Shown: positions 30,680 to 42,750, counted from the stretch's first letter. The stretch is 64,000 bases of DNA from Sphingomonas sp. IBVSS2 (GCF_002127225.1 NZ_NFUR01000001.1:63592-127591); one strand, 5' to 3'. Numbers and translations: made by a program. The notes: generated by a model not told the origin, from the sequence alone.

Positions 30680-33547
30680 TTAGTTGGCCGCCGGCTTGGT
30701 GCTTGCCAGCGACGCTGCGGGGACCACCTCGACGGGGAGACCGATGCTGTCAAGCTGCGGCCGGACCTTCGCGGCATCGCCGACGACCACGAAAACGAAC
30801 TTGTTCGGGTCGAGAGCCGCGCGTGCCGCAGCGTCAAGCTGGGGTACGGTGAGCGTGCGATATTTTTGTGCGATGGTGCTGAAATAGTCGTCCGGACGGC
30901 GGCGCAGGTCGTTCTGCTGCATCGCGCTGAGCACGGCGTCCGACGTCTCGAAGCGGCCGGGCAGCTCGCGAGTCGAGCCATTGACTTCGCGCGTCAGCTC
31001 CTCGGGCGTCACGCCCTTGCTGGTCAGGAAGTCGCGCACCTGCTGCTGGATCGCCTTGATCGAATCGCCCGTCCTGTCCGCCTGGACCGGAGCGCTGATC
31101 GTATAGGGCACGGCGTGCTCCAGGAAGGAATAGCCGCCGCCCGCGCCATAGGACCAGTGCTTGGCCTCGCGCAGATCCATGTTGATGCGCGACAGGAAGC
31201 CCGAGCCGAGCGCCTGGTTCGCGGTCGCCACCGCCAGCGTGTCCGAGAAGGGATCGACGCCGGTCAGCTGCGCCGCGACGATCTGCGACTGGGGCGAATT
31301 GGGCCGGTCGATCAGGATGATCCTGGGCGTCATCGCCTGGGTCGAGGCCGTGAAGGCCTTGGTGCCGGCCGCCCCTTCGCTCTTCCAGCCGCCGAAGCGC
31401 GCCTCGAGCGCGGCCTTGATCTCGGCGAGCGGGCGGTCGCTGACGACGAAGATCTTGGCCTTGTCCGGGCGGATCCAGGCATTGTGCCACGCGACCAGAT
31501 CGTCGCGCGTGATCGTCTTCACCACCGCCGGATCGCCCGAGCCGGCGCCCAGCTTGGCATAGGGGCTGCCCGCACCGTAGAGCACGCGCGGCACCATGCG
31601 GCCGGACAGGCCCGTCGGGCTGGTCAGCTCCTGCGCGATGCCGGCGAGCATCTGGCCGCGCACGCGCTCGATCTCGGCCGGCGCGAAGGCGGGCCGCTCC
31701 ACCACATCGGCGAACAGATCGAGCGCACCGGCCAGGTTGGGGCTCGGCGCATCGACGCCCAGATAGGTGCGATCGGCCGAGCTGCCCGAGCCGATGGTCG
31801 CGCCCAGCCGCTCACGCGCCTCGGCGAGCGCAGTCGAATCGAGGCTGGTCGTGCCTTCGTCCATCATGTTGAGCGTCAGGCGCTGGGTGCCGAGCTTGCC
31901 CGCGGGATCGGCGGCGACGCCGGCATCGAAGCTCATCTCGATCTGGGTGACCGGCACGGCGTTGCGATACGCATAGGCCAGTTCGATGCCGTTCGAGAGC
32001 CGGGTGCGCTCCACCTTGGGGAAGACGAGGTCGCCGATCGGGGCGACGGCGGGCAATGCGCCGCGGGTGCCCTTCACCGGCTCGGCCTTGGGGCCCTCCG
32101 CCGGCTTGGCGGCGACGGCAGTCGCTTCCTGATAGGCCTCCCGCTGGCCGGGCACGACCATCACGGTAAGCGCGGGCCGGTTGAGCCACTTGTTCGCCGC
32201 CGCGGTCACTTCGGCCGGCGTGACCCGGGCCATCGCTTCCAGCTCCTTCCTGAAGTGGAGCGGGTCGCCCGAATAGAGTTCGCCCGACGCGAGCGCCACC
32301 GCCTTGCCGCCGAAGCCGCCGACCGATTCGAGCCCCGCGATGCGGCCGGAGACATTGGTGGTGGCGACGCGCTTCACTTCGTCCGCGGTCGGCCCGTTCT
32401 TGAGGAGATCGGCCAGCACCTCGTCGAGGCGCTTCGACACCACCGCCGGATCGACGCCGGGCTTCACCACCGCCTGGACCATGAAGATGCCGATCTGCGC
32501 CAGCGACTGGACGTTGCTCGACACCTGGACGGCGGTCTTGTCCTTGCGGACCAGTTCATTGTCGAGCCGCGAGCTGGCGAGGCCGCCCAGCACCGAGGCG
32601 AAGACGTTGAGCGCCGTCGCATCCTTGTCGTTCAGCCCGGGCACCGCCCAGCTGCGCAGGATCAGGGTGGCGGCGACGCTGTCCTTGATCGTCACCGTCT
32701 TGGGCGCGGCCAGCGTCGGCACGGTGACCTTCGGCAGCACGCTCTTCGGACCGGCCGGGATCGCGCCGAAATATTTCTCGACCAGCGGCCGGGCTTCCTT
32801 GACGTCGACATCGCCGGCGAGGACGAGGATCGCGTTGTTCGGGCCGTAATGCGCGCGGAACCAGTTCTTGACGTCGTCGAGGCTTGCGGCATCGAGATCG
32901 GCCATCGAGCCGATCACGTTGTGGCCATAGGGCGTGGTGCCCAGCAGCTCCTCGAGCACCTTGTAAAAGACCAGGCCATAGGGCTGGTTGTCGCCCTGGC
33001 GCTTCTCGTTCTGGACGACGCCGCGCTGCTCGTCGAGCACGTCCTGGGTGATCGCGCCGAGCAGATAGCCCATGCGGTCGCTCTCGAGGAACAGCGCGCG
33101 ATCGAGCGCCGGGCGCGGCACGGTCTCGAAATAGTTGGTGCGATCGAAGCTGGTGGTGCCGTTGAAATCGGTGGCGCCGACCTGCTTGAGCGGCTCGAAG
33201 AAGTCGCCCGGGGCATTTTCCGAACCGTTGAACATCAGGTGCTCGAACAGGTGCGCGAAGCCGGTCTTGCCGGCGGGTTCGTGCTTCGAGCCGACATCGT
33301 ACCAGGTCGAGACCGCGACGATCGGCGCCTTGCGATCGGTGTGGACCAGCACGCGCAGGCCGTTCGGGAGCGTGAAGCCCTCATAGGGGATGTCGATCTT
33401 CTTCACGAGCTCGGCCACCGGAACCGGCTTGGCCTGTGCCGGGGCGGCCGCGGCGGCGACAGGCGCCTGCTGGGCGAATACGGGCGCGGCGGCGCCAATC
33501 GCCAGCGCACAGATCGACGCGCCGCAAAGCATCCGGAAGGATTTCAT
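30680..33547 (-). CDS. M16-family zinc peptidase (two-unit, pitrilysin/insulinase type)
   Basis: 955 aa with a signal peptide (about 1-25, ending VFA-QQ), so it is periplasmic or secreted. The start is ATG 33547; the frame continues upstream without a better site. The active unit has the inverted zinc motif HLFEH (H99, E102, H103), with the distal Glu expected in the NEKRQGDN-like block near residue 178. The second half (from about 540, RLSNGIELAYAYRNAVPVTQ) is a related M16 unit without HxxEH, the usual inactive partner. It probably degrades peptides in the periplasm. The gene is divergent from the secreted M28 peptidase. Confidence 0.92.
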   Translation of the reverse strand: MKSFRMLCGASICALAIGAAAPVFAQQAPVAAAAAPAQAKPVPVAELVKKIDIPYEGFTLPNGLRVLVHTDRKAPIVAVSTWYDVGSKHEPAGKTGFAHLFEHLMFNGSENAPGDFFEPLKQVGATDFNGTTSFDRTNYFETVPRPALDRALFLESDRMGYLLGAITQDVLDEQRGVVQNEKRQGDNQPYGLVFYKVLEELLGTTPYGHNVIGSMADLDAASLDDVKNWFRAHYGPNNAILVLAGDVDVKEARPLVEKYFGAIPAGPKSVLPKVTVPTLAAPKTVTIKDSVAATLILRSWAVPGLNDKDATALNVFASVLGGLASSRLDNELVRKDKTAVQVSSNVQSLAQIGIFMVQAVVKPGVDPAVVSKRLDEVLADLLKNGPTADEVKRVATTNVSGRIAGLESVGGFGGKAVALASGELYSGDPLHFRKELEAMARVTPAEVTAAANKWLNRPALTVMVVPGQREAYQEATAVAAKPAEGPKAEPVKGTRGALPAVAPIGDLVFPKVERTRLSNGIELAYAYRNAVPVTQIEMSFDAGVAADPAGKLGTQRLTLNMMDEGTTSLDSTALAEARERLGATIGSGSSADRTYLGVDAPSPNLAGALDLFADVVERPAFAPAEIERVRGQMLAGIAQELTSPTGLSGRMVPRVLYGAGSPYAKLGAGSGDPAVVKTITRDDLVAWHNAWIRPDKAKIFVVSDRPLAEIKAALEARFGGWKSEGAAGTKAFTASTQAMTPRIILIDRPNSPQSQIVAAQLTGVDPFSDTLAVATANQALGSGFLSRINMDLREAKHWSYGAGGGYSFLEHAVPYTISAPVQADRTGDSIKAIQQQVRDFLTSKGVTPEELTREVNGSTRELPGRFETSDAVLSAMQQNDLRRRPDDYFSTIAQKYRTLTVPQLDAAARAALDPNKFVFVVVGDAAKVRPQLDSIGLPVEVVPAASLASTKPAAN

Positions 33548-33674
33548 GTAGTTGTTTCCCCGAGAGACAAGAGAGGGGGCGAGCATAGCGCCGGGCAGGC
33601 CCGCCGCAAGCCGGTTGCGCCTGCATTCATTTGCTCTAGCCTGCGGAAAACTGCGCCATTCCGGGGAGAAATCC

Positions 33675-35348
33675 GTGCACCGCAAATCGTTTCTCATCGC
33701 GCTGGCGCTCGCCCTGGCACCGGCGGCGGCCTGGGCGCAGGCGGGGACCGGGGAACCGGTGTTCAGCCCCGACGAGGTGCGCGCGCATGTCGAGTTCCTC
33801 GCCGACGATCTGCTCGGCGGGCGCGACAATGGGACCCAGGGGTTCGAGATCGCGGCACGCTATGTCTCCAGCCGTTTCGACGCGATGGGGTTCAAGCCCG
33901 GCGGGACGCAAGGCTGGTACCAGCCGGTCGACATCGCCGACTATGTGCTCGACGCCGGGAAGCCCGCCTCGATCGCGGTCGGCGCGAAGCGGTTCGCGAG
34001 CGGCCAGGACGTGCTGTTCGGCCCGAGCCCGCTCTATGGCAACGAGACCCAGACCCTAACCGCCGACGCGGTGTTCGTCGGCCATGGCAGGGAGGCCGAC
34101 TATGCCGGGGTCGACGCCACCGGCAAGTTCGTCGTCGCGCTGCTCGGCAATCCGCCGGGCACCGAACCCGGCAAGATCGACAAGGCCGCCATCGCCGGCA
34201 GGCACGGCGCGCTCGGCCTGATCTACCTCGTCACGCCGGACAATCTGAAGGACGCCTTTCCCTGGGCCCAGGCCGTCACCTATTTCCAGGGCCCGCAGAC
34301 CAACTGGCTGAGCCCGGACGGCTTCCCCAGGGGCGAGAACCCCGGGCTCAGGATCGGCGCCTATGTGAAGGGCGCCGCCGCCGATGCATTGTTCAAGGAC
34401 GCGCCGATGCGCGCCGACCAGCTCTATGCCATGCTCGCCGCCCCGGGCGCCGCGCCGGGCAGCTTCGCGCTCAAGCCGCGGCTCACGCTGCAGCGGACCA
34501 GCATCGTCTCGGTGAAGAAGAGCGAGAACGTGATCGGCATCCTGCCGGGATCGGATCCGAAGCTCGCCAATGAATATGTCGTGCTCTCCGCGCATCTCGA
34601 CCATGAGGGCACCGATCCGGGCCTGGAGGGCGAGGACAAGATCTACAACGGCGCGATGGACAATGCCGCGGGCGTGGCGACGATGCTGGAGGCCGCGCGC
34701 GCCTTTGTGCAGAGCGGCAAGCGTCCGCGCCGCTCGATCCTGTTCGTCGCGCTCACCGCCGAGGAGGACGGGCTGATCGGCTCCGAATTCCTCGCGCGCT
34801 ATCCGGTCGTGGGCAGCGGCAAGGTGGTGGCCGACGTCAATCTCGACATGCCGATCCTGCTCTATGATTTCCAGGACGTGGTCGCCTTCGGCGCCGAGCA
34901 TTCGACGCTCGGGCCGATCGTCGCGCGCGCGGCGGCGAAGATGGGCGTGGCGCTCTCGCCCGACCCGATGCCCGAAGAGCAGCTGTTCCTCCGTTCGGAT
35001 CACTATAGTTTCGTCAAGGCCGGCGTGCCGTCGATCTTCCTCGTCACCGGCTTCAGGAATGGCGGCGAGAAGGCGTTCCGCGACTTCCTGAAGGCGCACT
35101 ACCACAAGGTGAGCGACGATATCCGCCAGCCGTTCGACTGGCAGGCCGGCGCCAGGTTCGCGAAGATCAACTATCTGATCGCGCGCGAGATCGCCGATAC
35201 CGATCAGGAGCCGCGCTGGTACCAGGGCAACAGCTTCGGCGAACGCTATGCCAGGGATGCGCCCAAGGCACCGCGACCGGCGAACGCGCCGGCGGCCACG
35301 GCACCGAAGGCGATCTCGATCACCCTGCCGGCACCGGCGAAGAACTGA
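33675..35348 (+). CDS. Secreted M28-family aminopeptidase with PA domain
   Basis: 557 aa, GTG start at 33675 behind GGGGAGAAA. Signal peptide to about residue 22 (AAAWAQA). A PA-like insert occupies about 110-250 (VFVGHGREADYAGVDATGKF). The M28 core has metal ligands H307 (SAHLDHEG) and D329 (AMDNAAGV), then the Glu pair in LTAEEDGLIGSE and the last His in RSDHYSFVKAG. It probably removes N-terminal amino acids outside the cytoplasm. A proline/alanine-rich tail (RPANAPAATAPKA) ends the protein. It starts 127 bp from the divergent M16 gene, a plausible joint peptide-use unit. Confidence 0.92.
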   Translation: MHRKSFLIALALALAPAAAWAQAGTGEPVFSPDEVRAHVEFLADDLLGGRDNGTQGFEIAARYVSSRFDAMGFKPGGTQGWYQPVDIADYVLDAGKPASIAVGAKRFASGQDVLFGPSPLYGNETQTLTADAVFVGHGREADYAGVDATGKFVVALLGNPPGTEPGKIDKAAIAGRHGALGLIYLVTPDNLKDAFPWAQAVTYFQGPQTNWLSPDGFPRGENPGLRIGAYVKGAAADALFKDAPMRADQLYAMLAAPGAAPGSFALKPRLTLQRTSIVSVKKSENVIGILPGSDPKLANEYVVLSAHLDHEGTDPGLEGEDKIYNGAMDNAAGVATMLEAARAFVQSGKRPRRSILFVALTAEEDGLIGSEFLARYPVVGSGKVVADVNLDMPILLYDFQDVVAFGAEHSTLGPIVARAAAKMGVALSPDPMPEEQLFLRSDHYSFVKAGVPSIFLVTGFRNGGEKAFRDFLKAHYHKVSDDIRQPFDWQAGARFAKINYLIAREIADTDQEPRWYQGNSFGERYARDAPKAPRPANAPAATAPKAISITLPAPAKN

Positions 35349-35436
35349 GCGGCGCGGAAACGGGGCTTTCTTCGCTTTTCCGCCAGGCGGAAAGACGGCA
35401 CGCTCCGGCACCCGCCGTGCGAGGACTCGACCCGCC

Positions 35437-37248
<1,812 letters not shown>

Positions 37249-37283
37249 GCGCGCGCGGCCCAGCCGCGCCGCGCCGCACGGAA

Positions 37284-37309
37284 AAGGCCGGAGCTTGCGC
37301 CCCGGCCCT
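37284..37309. terminator. Terminator between the DUF4157 gene and the TBDR gene
   Basis: AAAAGGCCGG...CCGGCCCTT: a stem of 37286-37291 with 37302-37307, extended inward by GC-TTGC-GC, with A-run and T flanks on the two sides. It lies between converging genes and can act in both directions. Confidence 0.6.
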
Positions 37310-37351
37310 TCCCGCTGCCCTCCCCCTTTGCTGTCCGTGGGGAGGAGAGGC

Positions 37352-39649
37352 TCAGAACCCCGCCTTCAGCGTCACGAAGAACTGCTGCGGCGCACCGACC
37401 ATCAGCGTCTGGTTGTCGCCCGAATTGCCGTAGCCGTTCGTGCCGATCGTCGAGACATATTTCTTGTCGAACAGGTTGGTCGCGTTGGCCTGGATCTCCA
37501 GGCTGCGGCCGCCTAGGTCGAACTTGTAGCCGAGCGTGGCGTCGACCAGCACGCGGCCGGCGATCGACTGGTCGTTGGTGTAGGTGAAATAGCGCCGGCT
37601 CATATAGTTGGCGCCGATACGGGCGTTGAAGCCGGCAAGATCGTAGGTCAGTTCGCCCTTGAGCAGGTGCTTGGGGGCATCGACCACGGTCTTGCCTTTG
37701 GTCGCCGCGAGCAGCGTGCCGGCCGCATTGCGCACATCGTCGCGATAGGTCGAGTCATTATAGCTGTACGAGACGAATGCGCCGAAGCCGCTGCCCAGGC
37801 GGAGATCGCCGGTCGCTTCGAAGCCGATGGCGCGGACGTCGCCGACATTCTGCAGCGTCACCGGATTGCCGACGATGCCGGCGCCGGTGGTGACGCCGAG
37901 CAACCGGTTGCGGAAGTTGACATAATAGCCGGCGAGCGAGCCGGTGAACGGCCCCGAGCGCAGGCGGCCGCCCAGCTCCCAGGTGTCCGACTGCTCGGGC
38001 TTGAGCCTGGTCGAGCCCGAGAGCAGCGCGTTGAAGCCGGCCTGGGTGGTCGCGAACGGGCCACTGGTGGCCGAGGCGACGAAGGCACGGGTCACCTGGG
38101 TGAAGCCGCCGAACAGCTCGGCACCGGCGCCGAGGCGATAGTTGAAGCCCGCGGTCGGCTGGAACCAGTCGGTCACGTCGATCTTGCCGCGCGCCAGCGT
38201 GCCGGCAACGTTCGGATCGGCCGCGTTCTTCACCTTGAAGCCCTTCCAGCCCAGGTTCAGCGTCAGGTCGCCGAAGGTCAGCTTGTCCTGGACATAATAT
38301 TGGAAGGTGTCCGTCGTGTAGTCATAGTCCCATTGGGTGAAGAACGGGTTCGACTGGAAATCGCGGCTGCGGCGCGACGGCGCGGTGCGGCTCGACAGGG
38401 CATAGAAGCGGCGGGCCTGCTGGAAATCGTTGCGCTCGTACCAGAAGCCGATGGTCACGTCGTTGTGCTCGCCCAGCTTTCCGCCGGTATGGCCGAACAC
38501 GCCCTTGCGATTGATGTCGTACTCGGTGGTGCGGATCGAGATGGGCGAGGTGCCGCCCGGGCTGGGCACATAGGGCGTGAACCACAGGCCCTGGCCGTGA
38601 TTATTGTGGTAATAGCCCTTGAGCGCGAAGCGCAGGCCGCCGCTCTCGCCCTCGACGCCAAGCGAGCCCAGCCAGTCGCGGCGCAGGCCCGCCGCGTCGA
38701 AATAGGCATCGTCCACCGTCGCGAAGGGCGCCGGATAGACCGTTCCCGCCGCCGCGTTCGACACCGGGGCACCGGTATCGCCGCGATTGTTCGCGATATC
38801 GGCGATGCGAACCGCGAGCGCATAGTCGTTCGAGATATTGTCCCACCGGTAGCCGAGACGCTTGATCATGCCGAGCGACAGGTCCTGATAGTCGTTCTCG
38901 CGGCGATCCGAATAGCTGAGGGTGCCGACCAGGCGCACGTCATCGGCCAGCGGAGCGACGATCTTGCCGTTCGCCTGGTTGGTGCGCTGCGCGCCCCAGC
39001 CCTTCCACTTGTCCATGTCCGAATAGACATAGGAGGCATAGGCCTTCACGCCGCCGCCGATATCGCCGCTCTCGATCCGGCCGAAGAGGCGCTTGGTGTT
39101 CGCGCTGCCATAGGTGCCCTCGGCATGGATGCCGAACTGGTCCGACGGATCGCGCGAGAAGAATTCCAGCGTGCCGCCCAGATTATTGGTCGCCTGGGTG
39201 CCGAGCGAGCCAGCGCCCTGCGACACCCGGACCACGCCGACATTCTCGCTGGTGATCGCACGGCTGATGTGGAGGCCGTTGACATTGCCGTAGCTGGCGT
39301 CGCCCAGGGGAATGCCGTCGAGCGTGAAGCCGAGCTGGTTCTGGTTGAAGCTGCGGATCGAGACGCGCGTCGCCCATTCATAGGCGCCGAAGGGATCGGC
39401 GGACTGGAAGTTGACGCTGGGCAGCTTCTCGATCGCCTTCAGCGGGCTGGTGCCGGCGGCGAGTTCGGCGATGTCGCTGCTGGAGAGCTGCTGGACCTGG
39501 CGGGTCTCGCCGCGGCCGATCACGACGATATGGTTCTGGTCCGCGCCGTCGTCGGCGGCGGGCACCGGCCCGGCCGGCGCGTCCTGCGCGAAGGCGGCAC
39601 CGGAAAGCAGCATCGAAGTGCCGGCGAGCAGAATGGAAAGCTTGCGCAT
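37352..39649 (-). CDS. TonB-dependent receptor
   Basis: 765 aa, ATG 39649 behind GGGGGAA. Signal peptide ends AAFA-QD. After NHIVVIGRGETRQVQQLSSS (TonB-box-like start) comes the plug with SIRSFNQNQLGFTLDGIPLG and VSQGAGSLGTQATNNLGGTL, then a barrel whose last strand ends APQQFFVTLKAGF with terminal Phe. The ligand is unknown; siderophore, vitamin or peptide are all possible. It lies between two DUF4157 genes on the opposite strand and may simply have been there first. A dyad about 80 bp upstream could be its control site. Confidence 0.92.
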   Translation of the reverse strand: MRKLSILLAGTSMLLSGAAFAQDAPAGPVPAADDGADQNHIVVIGRGETRQVQQLSSSDIAELAAGTSPLKAIEKLPSVNFQSADPFGAYEWATRVSIRSFNQNQLGFTLDGIPLGDASYGNVNGLHISRAITSENVGVVRVSQGAGSLGTQATNNLGGTLEFFSRDPSDQFGIHAEGTYGSANTKRLFGRIESGDIGGGVKAYASYVYSDMDKWKGWGAQRTNQANGKIVAPLADDVRLVGTLSYSDRRENDYQDLSLGMIKRLGYRWDNISNDYALAVRIADIANNRGDTGAPVSNAAAGTVYPAPFATVDDAYFDAAGLRRDWLGSLGVEGESGGLRFALKGYYHNNHGQGLWFTPYVPSPGGTSPISIRTTEYDINRKGVFGHTGGKLGEHNDVTIGFWYERNDFQQARRFYALSSRTAPSRRSRDFQSNPFFTQWDYDYTTDTFQYYVQDKLTFGDLTLNLGWKGFKVKNAADPNVAGTLARGKIDVTDWFQPTAGFNYRLGAGAELFGGFTQVTRAFVASATSGPFATTQAGFNALLSGSTRLKPEQSDTWELGGRLRSGPFTGSLAGYYVNFRNRLLGVTTGAGIVGNPVTLQNVGDVRAIGFEATGDLRLGSGFGAFVSYSYNDSTYRDDVRNAAGTLLAATKGKTVVDAPKHLLKGELTYDLAGFNARIGANYMSRRYFTYTNDQSIAGRVLVDATLGYKFDLGGRSLEIQANATNLFDKKYVSTIGTNGYGNSGDNQTLMVGAPQQFFVTLKAGF

Positions 39650-39727
39650 GGCGGGTTCCCCCCAAGGGTTTGTTTTCGGCGCGGGCACGGTGCCCGGCAG
39701 TCGGGGAGCTAGAATTTGTGCGTTGCA

Positions 39728-39747
39728 ACATCGCGTAGCTGCGATGT
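39728..39747. promoter_or_regulatory. Inverted repeat between TBDR and second DUF4157 gene
   Basis: ACATCGC (39728-39734) and GCGATGT (39741-39747) form a perfect 7-bp dyad around GTAGCT. It lies in the shared upstream region of two divergent genes, 79 bp from the TBDR start. It is a plausible operator for either gene; no regulator is identified. Confidence 0.4.
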
Positions 39748-39886
39748 CAGTTGCGCGACCGTGAAGTTACAGCTTCTGGACACATTACGGAAACCGTAGC
39801 GGCAACCGCCATAACGAAGCTAATCGCCGTTCCTCTTTGCGGCTGCCTGGGTCATAGTCGCGGCAAGACGGTGAAGAGGAAGGCGG

Positions 39887-42697
39887 ATGCATGCTCGCCT
39901 GCAACCCAGGCCCGGCCGACCCGCGCAGGCCCCGCAGGCGCGCCCGCCCGCAACGGATGCCCAGCCCGTAGCGCAGCGCGCCGCACCCGCGCACCTGGCG
40001 CCCGGGCGCGAGACGATCGCCGATTATGCCCGCTCGCGCGCCTCCGGCCTGGCACGCGCCGCAGTGGCGGCCAACCGCACCGGCCTGCCCGATGGACTGA
40101 AGACGGGCATCGAGACGCTTTCCGGCATCGCGCTCGACGATGTCCGCGTGCATCGCAACTCCGCCCGGCCCGCGCAGCTTCAGGCGCATGCATTTGCGCA
40201 GGGGAGCGACATCCATCTGGCGCCGGGCAAGGAAGGCCATCTGCCGCACGAGGCATGGCACGTCGTCCAGCAGAAACAAGGCCGGGTACGCGCGACGCAG
40301 CGGGCCGGCGGCGTCCCGGTCAACGCGGACATCGCGCTGGAGGACGAAGCCGATGCTATGGGCGCCCGGGCGACGCGCGCACCGCTGCTGCATGGGGGCG
40401 CGGGGCCGGCCGCACCGGCCTTCGCGCCGGCATCGCCCGCGGCCCAGTGCATCAGAGTCGATGCCACCGATATCGGCCAGACCTTCGACGTGACGACCAA
40501 TGCCGGCGTCCGGCAGAATGGCGTGCTCCTGGCGATCGGCGTCCATGGCTGGTTCACCTTCAGCTGCGGCACGGTGCGCGGTCAGGGCAACATCCATGCC
40601 CGGGTCGGCGCGCCGTCCTCGAGCACGACGGGTCCGGGGAGCACGCTCACTCCCGGCCTGCCCAGCGCCACGCCGCCCGGTTCCTCGCTTCCCGGTTCCA
40701 CGCCTGTCGTGCCCGGCCACACCGGTGCGCCGCCGTCCAGCACCCCGAGCATCCCTTCCAGCAGCACGACCCAGGGCACGGCCCTTCCGACGACCCAGAC
40801 CGAGTTCAACGTCCAGCAGATCGCGACGAGCCAGGGCATCAGCGGCCTGGGCGCGATCGGCCTGATCCGGGAAAGCTTCCAGAGCCAGCCGCGCACCGTG
40901 CGGGTCCATTATCCGTTCGGCAGCAAGACAATCTCGCGCGGCGGCGAAGCGTTCGACACGCCCCAGGAGACCACCAAGCGAGCGCAGGGCATGGTGGGCT
41001 ATCGCGCCAAGGACTATGGCAAGGGCCACAAGAAGGTCGACAAGGACTATTCCGACTTCGTCGACGAGCTTTCCGACAATGAGACCGAAACGGTCAAACG
41101 GGCACGCGCCAAGAACGTCCTGACCTTCCTGGAGAGCGACCCGACCGTCAAATTCGGCGACCTGACCAGCGAAGGCCGGGCGGGCCTGGGCGGGCTCCTC
41201 TCGGTCGGGCTGATATCCGATCCGATGCGCACCGAGCATCATTCGCAGCGCACCCAGGACGACTTCCTGGAGGAGCTGCGCAAGCGCGAGCGCGGCGAGA
41301 CCAGCTTCCACAAGTCGTTCGGCAGCAAGACCGGCTCCACCTTCCTGCCGGCACGCAAGGGCGGATCGAAGGAGCAGCGCAAGCGGCTGCGCGCGCTCGG
41401 CCCGATCGTGCCGAAAGCGCCGCCGTCCAGCGTTCCGCAATCGACCGTCCCGCAATCGAGCACGACGCAGTCCACCGGGCCGCTGCCCGTGACGACCACG
41501 GCACCGCCCACGCAGTTGCCGATCTTCGGCATACCGGTGCCGCAGCCGTCGCAGCATATGCTCAACCTGCAGGCGAACGTGGTCGGCGTGGCGGACGACC
41601 TGTTGCGCCTGCTGCAGCCGCAAGGCGACCAGGACGACGGCAATCGCGGCCTCTTTGCCGCCCAGGTGCAATATGCGCGCAATGTGGCGACGAACGCCAA
41701 CCTGCTCTCCCCCGCGGCGCTACTGCATCTGAATCAGCTGCTCGGCGCGCTCAACCACACCTATCGCCAGGCTGCCCCGGTCCTTCGCCGCGACCTCATT
41801 TTCCACACCAATCCGGAGGACCCGCATGGCGCTGCCGGGCAAAGGCTGGCGGCACTCGAGCAAGTGTTCGCCGAATGCGGACAGATGGCCGCGCGCAATG
41901 CCCTGGCGATCGTCGGCCGGGACCCGACCGCCCAGGCCGTCCAGGCCGATGTGGCCAATCACGCCGGGCTCAACGCGCTCGGCAATTTCGCGAACAATAT
42001 CGACGAGAACGCGATCCGGCAGATGCTGGCGACGGCGGGCGCGACCGACATCCCGGTCATGGGCAATATCGGCCAGGTGGGAGCGGTGGTCGACCATATC
42101 AACCAGAACGACCTGGCATGGCTGGCGCACATGCAGATCGGCCAGGGCGAAGTGGCCTCGCTGCAGCCGGTACGCGCCTTCATGCTGGGCACGATCCCTT
42201 CGCTGACGCTGATCCTGAACATACAGGGCCATGTGAACGCCGCGACCAAGCAGCTCCATTGGATCACGGTGCGGGTGACGCGCACCCAGCACGGGCTCGC
42301 CGTCCAGTATCTCGATTCCCTGCGCGCGCCCGCCGACTATACCGGCGTATTCACTGCGCTGCGCCAGCTCCTGTCGCGCGCGCCGGCGCAAGCCCAGCCG
42401 CAGGCGCAGCCCCAGGCGCCGCAGCATGGCGGAACGGGCGCCGGCTCGGGATCGCCCCCCGGTTCGAGCGGGTTCGGCGCCTCCTTCTTCGGCCCGGGGA
42501 CCACCTCCAGCCCGCTCGTACCGTCGAAGCCGCCCGTCTCGCCGGGCTTCGGTACCGGCGGCTTCCCCACGTCGTCGCACGGCACGTCGCCCTTCAGCGG
42601 CTTCACCAGCAGCTGGACCAGTACCAGCAGCTGGACCAGTTCACCGCTGCCCAAACTGTTCCCCGAGCTCGATGATGACGATACCGACATGTCCTAG
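39887..42697 (+). CDS. DUF4157 (eCIS-core) protein with Josephin-like cysteine protease domain
   Basis: 936 aa, ATG 39887 behind GAGGAAGG. N-terminal Pro/Ala/Gln-rich tail with PVAQR, then DUF4157 at about 63-160 with HEAWH (H121, E122, H125) and LEDEAD. Ser/Thr/Pro-rich linkers occupy about 240-300 and 500-550. Residues 305-500 are an unrecognised, charged domain. Residues about 575-830 hold a likely clan-CA protease: AECGQMAARNAL (C664), LHWITVRVT (H791, W792) and QYLDSL (D810). That resembles the Cys, HWFTVR and LNSL blocks of ataxin-3 Josephin domains. The C-terminal 100 residues are Gly/Ser/Pro-rich and end in a run of Asp (LDDDDTDMS). No signal peptide. Inferred: a multi-domain effector acting on ubiquitin-like or peptide bonds; not proven. 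Confidence 0.72.
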   Translation: MHARLQPRPGRPAQAPQARPPATDAQPVAQRAAPAHLAPGRETIADYARSRASGLARAAVAANRTGLPDGLKTGIETLSGIALDDVRVHRNSARPAQLQAHAFAQGSDIHLAPGKEGHLPHEAWHVVQQKQGRVRATQRAGGVPVNADIALEDEADAMGARATRAPLLHGGAGPAAPAFAPASPAAQCIRVDATDIGQTFDVTTNAGVRQNGVLLAIGVHGWFTFSCGTVRGQGNIHARVGAPSSSTTGPGSTLTPGLPSATPPGSSLPGSTPVVPGHTGAPPSSTPSIPSSSTTQGTALPTTQTEFNVQQIATSQGISGLGAIGLIRESFQSQPRTVRVHYPFGSKTISRGGEAFDTPQETTKRAQGMVGYRAKDYGKGHKKVDKDYSDFVDELSDNETETVKRARAKNVLTFLESDPTVKFGDLTSEGRAGLGGLLSVGLISDPMRTEHHSQRTQDDFLEELRKRERGETSFHKSFGSKTGSTFLPARKGGSKEQRKRLRALGPIVPKAPPSSVPQSTVPQSSTTQSTGPLPVTTTAPPTQLPIFGIPVPQPSQHMLNLQANVVGVADDLLRLLQPQGDQDDGNRGLFAAQVQYARNVATNANLLSPAALLHLNQLLGALNHTYRQAAPVLRRDLIFHTNPEDPHGAAGQRLAALEQVFAECGQMAARNALAIVGRDPTAQAVQADVANHAGLNALGNFANNIDENAIRQMLATAGATDIPVMGNIGQVGAVVDHINQNDLAWLAHMQIGQGEVASLQPVRAFMLGTIPSLTLILNIQGHVNAATKQLHWITVRVTRTQHGLAVQYLDSLRAPADYTGVFTALRQLLSRAPAQAQPQAQPQAPQHGGTGAGSGSPPGSSGFGASFFGPGTTSSPLVPSKPPVSPGFGTGGFPTSSHGTSPFSGFTSSWTSTSSWTSSPLPKLFPELDDDDTDMS

Positions 42698-42750
42698 ATC
42701 GCTCCCCCGCGGCGGAAGCCCGCGGCACCGGGGGCCGCCGAGGGAGGCCG

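Noticed and set aside
30866..34573. 1,235-codon forward frame across the M16 peptidase gene
   Set aside because: Covers an obvious M16 gene in reverse and part of the M28 gene in another frame; no motif or codon signal of its own.
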